A DNA stretch of 25,949 bases, taken from positions 1 to 25,949 of the IMG/VR virus record IMGVR_UViG_3300008050_000270, one strand, 5' to 3'. The DNA is from a virus. The stretch's first letter is position 1. Every line of letters begins with the position of its first letter. Under the pieces are notes generated by a model. The model had not been told where the DNA came from and did no database searches. It was given only the letters and a program-made list of their open reading frames with translations. A program made the translations under genes and the position numbers. Below are positions 20,078-25,949 of this stretch, one piece after another.

Positions 20078-21214
20078 ATGGTGAAGCGCATTAAACCCAC
20101 GCCGTATGTTGTTGGAGAACACAAACGGAATATGGAGAACTTCGTTGAAGTTCCAGATGCGACAGGTGTTGTTTGCTTCTCTGGAGGCAAGGATTCAACG
20201 GCCATGTTGTTGAGAATGCTTGAACTGGATGACCCAATCAGATACCCAATAACTCGTATTGTTTTTGCTGACACAGGTTTTGAGTTCCCTCAATTGTATG
20301 ATTACTTAGATAGAGTTCAGGCATACCTTGACGAGCATTATCCCGAACGGGGTCTTGTCATTGAGAGGGTCGCACCGATTGGAACATGGGATGAGTGGTT
20401 TTATGGTAATGCAACAAGAGGACAATTTGAAGGAAAACCAAGAGGTGCTCCCCTCAAATTATACCCATGTTGGTGGACCCGACAAGCCAAATTATACCCA
20501 CTCGATAAAATCATGGATGCAGGGGATATTACATACCAATATATGGGCATCGCCATTGATGAACCAAAGCGATTACAATCCGGCGTTCCACAAGTCAGAT
20601 TCCCCCTCGCCGAATGGGAATGGACAGAAGCCGATTGCATGGCCTTCTTAGACCATCATGGTATCGCTTTGGAACTTTACACAGTATTCAATCGACTTGG
20701 GTGTTATCATTGTCCAAAGCAATCATTCCGTTCGTGGTATTCACTTTGGCTCCACTTTCCTGAACTCTATGAGAAGGCCGAGTGGTGGGATAATGAATCA
20801 TATAACATCGCAGGTCATGGATTCACTTTGCGAGATAGGGGTGAAACTGGACTCGCCGAACTGCGGGTGAAGTTCAAACAGGGGTATATTCCAAAGGGCA
20901 GGATGGGAATGGAATGTCGGTCGTGTGATGCCATAACATTTGTCAATACTGGTGTGTTGGGATTTGAGGACTTTGAGGATGGTGAGGCAATCGAGAGATT
21001 GCCGGAGACCAAGAATGGGGGAAAATATGAGCACTTGAACGAGGCTGAAAAAGTCGAATGGATTCCCCCAAGCCATGCCAATATGGAACACATCAAAGCG
21101 GCCAAGTTCGACTCTTGGTTCTTGCCGATGATTGACGAGAATCCAACAGATTTACTGGATGATGAAGAGATTGATTGTATGGATTTAAGTCAATTCACGG
21201 ATGATGATAACTGA
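20078..21214 (+). CDS. PAPS-reductase/DndC-like PP-loop protein, paralogue 2
   Basis: SGGKDS at residues 35-40 (in CFSGGKDSTAMLLRMLEL) is a full PP-loop; IVFADTGFEFPQLYDYLDRV follows, the expected second strand and substrate loop. Cysteine pairs at 209/212 (GCYHC) and 280/283 (ECRSC) may hold a zinc or iron-sulfur cluster, as in DndC-like and PAPS-reductase-like enzymes. Possible activities are sulfate or PAPS reduction, or sulfur or nucleotide transfer to nucleic acid; no partner genes (DndB/D/E) are present in the window. It is 378 aa, longer than paralogue 1. Codon use has more TTA, ATA and T-ending codons than its neighbours, suggesting separate acquisition. The upstream in-frame ATG at 20048 is rejected in favour of the leaderless start. 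Confidence 0.88.
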   Translation: MVKRIKPTPYVVGEHKRNMENFVEVPDATGVVCFSGGKDSTAMLLRMLELDDPIRYPITRIVFADTGFEFPQLYDYLDRVQAYLDEHYPERGLVIERVAPIGTWDEWFYGNATRGQFEGKPRGAPLKLYPCWWTRQAKLYPLDKIMDAGDITYQYMGIAIDEPKRLQSGVPQVRFPLAEWEWTEADCMAFLDHHGIALELYTVFNRLGCYHCPKQSFRSWYSLWLHFPELYEKAEWWDNESYNIAGHGFTLRDRGETGLAELRVKFKQGYIPKGRMGMECRSCDAITFVNTGVLGFEDFEDGEAIERLPETKNGGKYEHLNEAEKVEWIPPSHANMEHIKAAKFDSWFLPMIDENPTDLLDDEEIDCMDLSQFTDDDN

Positions 21215-21236
21215 TTCCATACCGAACCGAATCCCT

Positions 21237-21242
21237 CTTAAC
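21237..21242 (+). promoter_or_regulatory. TATA-like box for the protease-scaffold gene
   Basis: CTTAAC centred 26.5 bases before ATG 21266; a weaker sequence match than elsewhere but correct spacing. Confidence 0.45.
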
Positions 21243-21265
21243 CCGCCTCGATAAACGCTTTGGTT

Positions 21266-22825
21266 ATGCGAGCAGTATTGCTGAACACAGATGAGTTCTC
21301 TTCTCGTGAAGGTGAATCTCGTGAAGTCGAAGTGAAATTGGACTTTCAGATTCCGTTCGAGATAGATACCAAACATTACTCCGACCAAGCGAAAGCAGAA
21401 GAGGGAGCAACCGCCGATGATGATGATGTTATCGTGCGGGGTCCTGTATATGTTGGCAACGCCGATATGCTTGACCGCCACAACGAACTCGTTGCGCCAA
21501 CCGCCATCCTCAATGCGTGGGCTGGCTACTCTAAGAATCCAGTCATCCTGTATAATCATAGCAAAGACACAGGAGTCATCGGCAAAATGCTCGATGTTGA
21601 GATGGGCGAATGGGATGGAATCGAGGGTGAAGTTCCGATTGGCCGAGCATTGATTGATGGTGGAGAGACGGCCATCGTCAGGAAAATCCGCAAGGGATTG
21701 CTTCGTGCGTTCTCTATTGGGTTCATCGCTCGTGCGGCTGTCAAAGAGTGTTTGGATGATGATGTGTGTTATCTGACATTCACCGAGATTGACTGGCTTG
21801 AGACGAGTGTGGTCGATGTTCCGGCATCGCCGAACGCACTATTCAATGTTGAGAAGCACATCATCGGGTATGAGGATATGGGAGATGCAATCGCAATCCT
21901 GTTTGAAAAAGAGCCATCCGAATCTCCGAGCGAAGAACCATCCGAAGGTGGAGATATGGAATCGCCAGTCGAAAATCTCTCGGTCGCCAGTTCGATGTGT
22001 TCTTGTGGCAGTATCGAAGTCGATACGGAGAACCCATCCAGTATCGAAGAACTTCGTGGAGAAGTCGACAACCTGAAAGCACTACTGCAAGCAATTTCAC
22101 CTCCATCTGAATCGCAACAGTCGGAATCCGAAGAAACCGATTCGCTTAATACCCCCCTCGACAACCGTTTGGGTCAGAGACCGGAGACCACCGACATGAC
22201 TGACGAATCCATTATTGAATCAGAAGAAGTCGAGGACACCGTTCTCGATGTTGTTGACGAAGAAGTTATCGTTGACGAACCCATTACTACTATTAAGAGC
22301 GCAGATGAAGATTCCAGCGCAGATGAAGATTCCAGCGAAGAAGAGGCAACCGAAGAGGTTGTCGAAGAAGTCGTTGAACTATCAGCCCCAGAAGAAGAGG
22401 TTGTTGAAGAGGTTGTTGAAGCAATCGAAGAAGAATCCACACCAGAACCAACCACAACCGAAGTATTGTTTGAAGTGGTCAAGGCTCTGGCTGGTGTCGA
22501 GTCGAGATTATCTGACATCGAGAATCACATTCAAGTGAGCGATGAGGTTGAAGCATTGAAGGCTCAAATCGCAGAACTCACGACCGAGAAGGAGACCGCA
22601 GAATCCGAAGCCGCAATTGAGGCCGAAGTCGCAAAGCGAGTCGCAGCACACATTGGTGATGCACCTTCTCCAGCACCCGAAGCAGACCCGAAGAGTCTTG
22701 CTTCAACCGTAGTGGAATCGACCAAGAAGTCGAACCGCCACGACCCCACACCGACCGTCAGCAAAGGCATGAATGGCCTTGCAGGATGGTTGGAATCACA
22801 GATTGCTTTGAGGGGGAGCAATTGA
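21266..22825 (+). CDS. HK97-type prohead protease fused to acidic scaffold domain
   Basis: Residues about 15-200 are the prohead protease (family U35): His98 in ILYNHSKD and Ser150 in LLRAFSIGF with surrounding LETSVVDVPASPNALF match the catalytic pattern. From about 205 the protein is extremely acidic, with VEEVVEEVVE-like coiled-coil stretches, and ends in a Gln/Ser-rich helix, as expected for a scaffold or delta domain that is cleaved during capsid maturation. The acidic region holds a tandem repeat of an 18-base unit (SADEDS twice, near 22305-22340). The start ATG is at 21266; the upstream TTG is not favoured. Protease and scaffold are often separate genes; here they form one 519-aa protein directly before the capsid gene. 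Confidence 0.9.
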   Translation: MRAVLLNTDEFSSREGESREVEVKLDFQIPFEIDTKHYSDQAKAEEGATADDDDVIVRGPVYVGNADMLDRHNELVAPTAILNAWAGYSKNPVILYNHSKDTGVIGKMLDVEMGEWDGIEGEVPIGRALIDGGETAIVRKIRKGLLRAFSIGFIARAAVKECLDDDVCYLTFTEIDWLETSVVDVPASPNALFNVEKHIIGYEDMGDAIAILFEKEPSESPSEEPSEGGDMESPVENLSVASSMCSCGSIEVDTENPSSIEELRGEVDNLKALLQAISPPSESQQSESEETDSLNTPLDNRLGQRPETTDMTDESIIESEEVEDTVLDVVDEEVIVDEPITTIKSADEDSSADEDSSEEEATEEVVEEVVELSAPEEEVVEEVVEAIEEESTPEPTTTEVLFEVVKALAGVESRLSDIENHIQVSDEVEALKAQIAELTTEKETAESEAAIEAEVAKRVAAHIGDAPSPAPEADPKSLASTVVESTKKSNRHDPTPTVSKGMNGLAGWLESQIALRGSN

Positions 22826-22867
22826 AATCAGAGTCCACAGGACAACAAACAGGGATAGTGAAAGAAT

Positions 22868-23932
22868 ATGACTGATGAAAACGAGATTCAATTTACCGAT
22901 ATGGTCGAAAGAGTGAAAGCAGCGCTGGCTGGTGCTGGCACTACAACCGGAGCAACAATGTTCCCGACTGAAACCGCAGACGAGATTATCCAGATAGTGT
23001 ATGAGCGAAACTTCATGCGTAGTCTGTTCCCATCTATGCCGATGTCAACCCGAACCGTCAAAGTTCCAAAATTGAACGGCTCTGTGAACTTTCACCGCCA
23101 AACACTTGGCCAGACCGAAGCCGGAACTGCATCTGACGAATCCCGACAGGCAACCACAGAGGTTGAACTAACACTCACCACAATGATTGCGAACATTCCA
23201 ATCGGCAATTACTTGATAGCATATGGTGTCGAAGGATTACTTTCAGTTCTTCGAGATGACATCGCATCCCGTCTTGCATACAACGAAGAGTCGCTACTCA
23301 TTAACGGCGACACTCAAACCACTCTTGCGAGCAACATCAACGGTGTCTATAACAGTTCGACCAACGCAACCGGAATCAATGCCACCGCAGGGTCAGAGCA
23401 GAACGATTACTTGCTCGAACTCAACGGACTTCGCAAACTGGCTGGCGCAACCGCAGTATCAGTTAGCGGAACATTCGCTTTGAGCCACCTTCGCTCGGCA
23501 ATCAACAATCTTGGAGTCTATGCAGACAACCGTGATGAACTCTCTTTGATTGTTCCTCGCAACCTTGAAGTTCAATTGCTTGGATTCACCGAACTCCAGA
23601 CAGTCGACAAGTATGGCGCAGGGGCAACAATCCTCTCCGGCGAACTCGGCCGCATCTATGGAATCAGAGTATTCGCAACCGGAGTCATCCCAACCAATCT
23701 CGATTGGACAGGAGTCTATGACGGCACAACCACAACCAAGACTGTCGCACTTCTGGTGAACAACCGTAGTCCACTCATTGGCAACCCTACTGACGCAGAC
23801 CGCCGCTTCAACATGGGATTCCTTGACGAGCCAACAAAGGATAGATTCGTTCTCATCCCTCGCCAAGACATCGCCTTCAATGTGCGCTATGCCGAAGCAG
23901 TATGTCTGCTAACTGGCATCGCAACCGTTTGA
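22868..23932 (+). CDS. HK97-fold major capsid protein
   Basis: Forms the icosahedral head lattice. Segments typical of the Phage_capsid family are present: FPTETADEIIQIVYERNFMR at residues about 37-57, VNFHRQTLGQTEAGTASDES, ANIPIGNYLIAYGVEGLLSV, DDIASRLAYNEESLLINGD (about 135-155), and the P-domain and A-domain elements through LEVQLLGFTELQTVDKYGAG. Length 354 aa is typical, and the N-terminal delta region appears short, in keeping with a separate scaffold. Codon use is the most biased in the window (CGC, AAC, ACC, GCA), consistent with the most abundant protein. Preceded by AGGGATAGTGAAAGAAT with no clear TATA box, so it may be read from the protease-gene promoter. Confidence 0.95.
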   Translation: MTDENEIQFTDMVERVKAALAGAGTTTGATMFPTETADEIIQIVYERNFMRSLFPSMPMSTRTVKVPKLNGSVNFHRQTLGQTEAGTASDESRQATTEVELTLTTMIANIPIGNYLIAYGVEGLLSVLRDDIASRLAYNEESLLINGDTQTTLASNINGVYNSSTNATGINATAGSEQNDYLLELNGLRKLAGATAVSVSGTFALSHLRSAINNLGVYADNRDELSLIVPRNLEVQLLGFTELQTVDKYGAGATILSGELGRIYGIRVFATGVIPTNLDWTGVYDGTTTTKTVALLVNNRSPLIGNPTDADRRFNMGFLDEPTKDRFVLIPRQDIAFNVRYAEAVCLLTGIATV

Positions 23933-23941
23933 GACTGACTT

Positions 23942-23996
23942 GAGTCGCCTTGACTGATAGGGAATAGCGTGAGCCAAACCTTTCGAGGGGCGACTC
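23942..23996. repeat. 8-bp inverted repeat after the capsid gene
   Basis: GAGTCGCC at 23942-23949 is the reverse complement of GGCGACTC at 23989-23996, 39 bases apart, just downstream of the capsid stop codon and just upstream of the next promoter. A 3' mRNA stem or terminator for capsid transcripts is likely. Confidence 0.6.
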
Positions 23997-23998
23997 CG

Positions 23999-24004
23999 TG
24001 ATAA
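23999..24004 (+). promoter_or_regulatory. TGATAA promoter of connector gene
   Basis: TGATAAACCG, centred 26.5 bases before ATG 24028, which sets the start there rather than the ATG at 24021. Confidence 0.7.
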
Positions 24005-24027
24005 ACCGTATCGGATAAGGATGAAGC

Positions 24028-24684
24028 ATGGCCGCAACCGACTACTGCACACTCGCCGAAGTCGAAGCATACTCTGGGGTTGACTTCTCCGAAGGCATCG
24101 GACCCACCGATGTTCAGATTGGCACGATGATAAGCAACGCATCTCGACTGATGGATGCTTATGCCGGACATCAATTCGCCGGTGTTGAAACTCATACCGA
24201 ATACTTTGACACCGCATTTGGACTGGCGAGCCTGACTTGTGGCGAACGACCGGTAGTGAGTATCACATCAATCCACTCCCTCTCCCCATCTGGTGCTGAA
24301 ACTCTTCTCGACGAAGGTCGAATCCCCAATAATGATGATTACTATCTGGCCGATGCTGAATCCGGCTTGGTCAGATTCCACTACGCATTCACCGAGTCAT
24401 TTGCTTGTCGACTCAAAGTCATCTATGATGCGGGGGCGACAACGCCGCCAGCCGATGTCAAAATGGCTACAATTCTCCATGTGGTCAGGTCAGCGGCTCG
24501 TGCCGCCATGAATGATGAGAATTGCATGGAGCGAGTCAAGGAGTTCTGGAAAGAACTCATCCGAGATACAGAACGAGAATACAAAGAATTGCTTGAGAAG
24601 GTAAAGAGCCATACCAAAGTCGGTGTCGCAACATGGGGTCAATACAAAATGCCTTCATCATTCTGGTATCGGGGGTCGAATTGA
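24028..24684 (+). CDS. Head-tail connector (gp6-like) protein
   Basis: Starts with DYCTLAEVEAYSGVDF and contains IGTMISNASRLMDAYAGHQF, then a central strand-rich part and RLKVIYDAGATTPPADVKMA before a C-terminal helix with VVRSAARAAMN and coiled-coil segments. This order, a helix of the form 'ISxASxLIDxYxG', strands and a trailing long helix, is that of adaptor or connector proteins (HK97 gp6-like) that bind beneath the portal. Length 218 aa fits. It lies right after the capsid gene. Start set by the promoter. Its stop overlaps the next start. Confidence 0.85.
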   Translation: MAATDYCTLAEVEAYSGVDFSEGIGPTDVQIGTMISNASRLMDAYAGHQFAGVETHTEYFDTAFGLASLTCGERPVVSITSIHSLSPSGAETLLDEGRIPNNDDYYLADAESGLVRFHYAFTESFACRLKVIYDAGATTPPADVKMATILHVVRSAARAAMNDENCMERVKEFWKELIRDTEREYKELLEKVKSHTKVGVATWGQYKMPSSFWYRGSN

Positions 24685-25193
24685 TGGCCATTGTCGACAC
24701 AGGATTACCTTCAATCGACCCATACACTACTCTCAAGAACCTTATCGAAGCCAATATGGATTCTCCTGATGGAACTTGGACTCCGAGCGTGAATCCAAAC
24801 TGGTTGCTTTACAAAAAACAAAAGACATATCAGATTTGCATCCAACCTTTAATCGGTTTAACCGAAGAAGCGAATCTCGACACAAGTTCGACTACTGTCG
24901 CTCGCACATCAATCTGGTTCGGGCGCATCACACTATTTGCTCCATCTCGCTCGCTACTGTGGGGTATGATGGCCAAGTTCCTGCTCGTGATGAACAACGG
25001 GACTCTCACAGAGCCGTCAGCGGGTTTGGAGCCATCTGGGAACAATGCGTATCAATACTGTCGAATCACTCGTTCGGATGAATCCAAGCCAGTTCGATTT
25101 GAAGAACCCGATTGTGGACCCGCCGGTGGCAAGGGCGACAATTGTGTTGGCTATCGCTCCGACTACACAGTTCAATTGAGATGGGGCGAATGA
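24684..25193 (+). CDS. Hypothetical 169-aa protein, probable tail-completion or tail-terminator
   Basis: Not recognised by sequence. Begins with VDTGLPSIDPYTTLKNLIEA then NPNWLLYKKQKTYQICIQPL and ends with a strand YRSDYTVQLRWGE. ATG 24684 overlaps the connector stop TGA by one base, so it belongs to the head-tail joining operon, as minor head and tail terminator genes usually do. Position is the main basis for the role suggested. Confidence 0.6.
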   Translation: MAIVDTGLPSIDPYTTLKNLIEANMDSPDGTWTPSVNPNWLLYKKQKTYQICIQPLIGLTEEANLDTSSTTVARTSIWFGRITLFAPSRSLLWGMMAKFLLVMNNGTLTEPSAGLEPSGNNAYQYCRITRSDESKPVRFEEPDCGPAGGKGDNCVGYRSDYTVQLRWGE

Positions 25194-25214
25194 GAGATTG
25201 ATATTCCGAAGCAT

Positions 25215-25220
25215 TGATAT
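25215..25220 (+). promoter_or_regulatory. GCATTGATAT promoter for the 80-aa gene
   Basis: CCGAAGCATTGATATATTG, TGATAT centred 26.5 bases before ATG 25244. Confidence 0.75.
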
Positions 25221-25243
25221 ATTGCTACCGACTCGGTTGTAAT

Positions 25244-25486
25244 ATGCGAACCGAAACCGCAATCCGCCGCCTGACCAAAAGAGCAAACGACTTTTTGGGT
25301 ATGACCCTCGACCAATATCTGAAACATTTCACCTATGTGTATGATGGCCGATGGTCGATGAATGACAATATATCAATGCAGAAGTGTTGGTATGCTTTGG
25401 GATGCCCAACGACCGCAGAAGAAGCGTTGAGTCTGCCACACTTACCTCGCCTCGACAACCCTCTAAGAAGTCGATGTGCGGAGTGA
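25244..25486 (+). CDS. Hypothetical 80-aa protein
   Basis: Not recognised. Basic helical N-terminus (TETAIRRLTKRANDFLGMTL), then TYVYDGRWSMNDN and a C-terminal helix-forming part. Start chosen for leaderless spacing from the strong promoter; an in-frame upstream alternative at 25214 lies within it. Followed six bases later by the 84-aa gene. Confidence 0.65.
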   Translation: MRTETAIRRLTKRANDFLGMTLDQYLKHFTYVYDGRWSMNDNISMQKCWYALGCPTTAEEALSLPHLPRLDNPLRSRCAE

Positions 25487-25491
25487 ATGAG

Positions 25492-25746
25492 ATGAGCGAC
25501 AAACAGATTGTCGCCGCTCTGGACAAAGTTCTGGGCGGGATTCCTGACGATGTGGTTTGCATCGAAGAGGTTGGAGTATCGGCTTCGCTCTATACTACTC
25601 ACGGATTGATTCGTTGGCTCTTTGACCACGCCACCGGCGATTACTTGGCCAAGTTCATATCACTTTGGAATACCGCTGATGTTGCAGGGCGAATCAATAT
25701 CATGGTTGATATTGCGATGTCCAAAACTGAATCTGAATCAAAGTGA
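25492..25746 (+). CDS. Hypothetical 84-aa protein
   Basis: Not recognised. Helical with a Gly/Leu-rich middle (LIRWLFDHATGDYLAKF) and short strands (GVSASLYTT). The ATG at 25492 follows GGAGTGA, an archaeal ribosome-binding sequence, so it is the second gene after the 25215 promoter. An upstream in-frame ATG at 25384 is not favoured. Its 3' end overlaps a convergent gene by a few bases. Confidence 0.6.
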   Translation: MSDKQIVAALDKVLGGIPDDVVCIEEVGVSASLYTTHGLIRWLFDHATGDYLAKFISLWNTADVAGRINIMVDIAMSKTESESK

Positions 25747-25949
25747 TTGGGCTTCGGCAGATGCCGACAGGTCATCGAGAACGGATTGCTTATCCATCGA
25801 CTTCATCATGATAGCGGTTGAATAGTGTTGTAGTCCACCTACATCGGCTTCACGCTTGAGGATGGATAGATACGCCGCCTTGACGAACTCTTCGGCATCC
25901 ATGTCATCATCAACAGGTGGGAGCCCAGACGCCTTCTTCGACTTCTTCG
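25738..25949 (-). CDS. DUF4214-domain protein, 5' partial (C-terminal end)
   Basis: On the minus strand the frame is open from the right edge (first full codon at 25947) to a TGA at 25738. The visible 69 residues end with EEFVKAAYLSILKREADVGG, LQHYSTAIMM and VLDDLSASAEAQSL, the characteristic 'F-V-x-x-x-Y-x-x-I-L-x-R-E-A-D-x-x-G-L ... S-x-E' pattern of DUF4214. That domain is found in secreted and surface proteins and in phage structural proteins. The N-terminal part (KKSKKASGLPPVDDD) is a Lys/Pro linker, and the gene continues beyond the window. Its end overlaps the 84-aa gene by nine bases. Confidence 0.7.
   Translation of the reverse strand, partial: KKSKKASGLPPVDDDMDAEEFVKAAYLSILKREADVGGLQHYSTAIMMKSMDKQSVLDDLSASAEAQSL

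Noticed and set aside
1-25949. Integrase, attachment sites, transposase or insertion-sequence ends
   Set aside because: No recombinase motifs or matching terminal repeats were seen, so provirus status cannot be supported from this window.

Overview
This window looks like part of the genome of an archaeal head-tailed virus (Caudoviricetes) or a provirus of one. Two things support this. First, it carries a virion assembly set of HK97 type: large terminase, portal fused to a MuF-like domain, tail-completion protein, prohead protease fused to an acidic scaffold, HK97-fold major capsid protein and a head-tail connector. Second, most transcription units begin with a TATA-like hexamer (usually TGATAA or TGATAT) centred about 26.5 bases upstream of the ATG. 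That spacing is the one expected for leaderless archaeal mRNAs; it is not a bacterial -10/-35 layout. Genes inside operons instead use Shine-Dalgarno sequences (GAGGTGA, GGGAGTG) or stop/start overlaps. Host is not proven; base composition near 50% GC and this gene set would fit a marine euryarchaeon such as Poseidoniales, but that is inference.

Layout. 1-473: end of a collagen-like fibre or adhesin protein. 474-5526: small proteins plus two DNA methyltransferases (an N4/N6 beta-class enzyme and a C5-cytosine enzyme with a long repetitive insert) and two helix-turn-helix-like proteins. 5527-6432: a short intergenic zone and an unrecognised 179-aa protein with the marks of high expression. 6433-7170: mostly non-coding, with GGTGTGC-type repeats, hairpins and T-runs; a candidate origin or regulatory region. 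7201-11372: many small genes including a zinc-finger peptide, a papain-fold-like protein, a predicted structured RNA at about 9340, a winged-helix protein and a SprT-like metalloprotease. 11427-14123: a DUF6011 zinc-finger protein and the large terminase. 14124-14374: a second, longer predicted structured RNA with its own promoter. 14375-16431: a PP-loop/PAPS-reductase-like gene (minus), two small membrane proteins, a zinc-finger peptide and an abundant-type minus-strand protein. 16546-19587: portal-MuF and tail-completion genes. 19614-21214: a small basic ORF, a minus-strand abundant-type protein and a second PAPS-reductase-like protein. 21266-25746: protease-scaffold, capsid, connector and tail-proximal genes. 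25738 to the right edge: the C-terminus of a minus-strand DUF4214 protein.

Working together: terminase, portal, protease-scaffold, capsid and connector build and fill the head. The two methyltransferases probably modify viral DNA against host restriction; the two PP-loop proteins may act on nucleic-acid or sulfur chemistry, which is unproven. The most unusual features are the very regular leaderless promoters, several of which reuse the stop codon of the upstream gene as the first bases of the TATA box, and two promoters that point at untranslated, strongly foldable RNAs.
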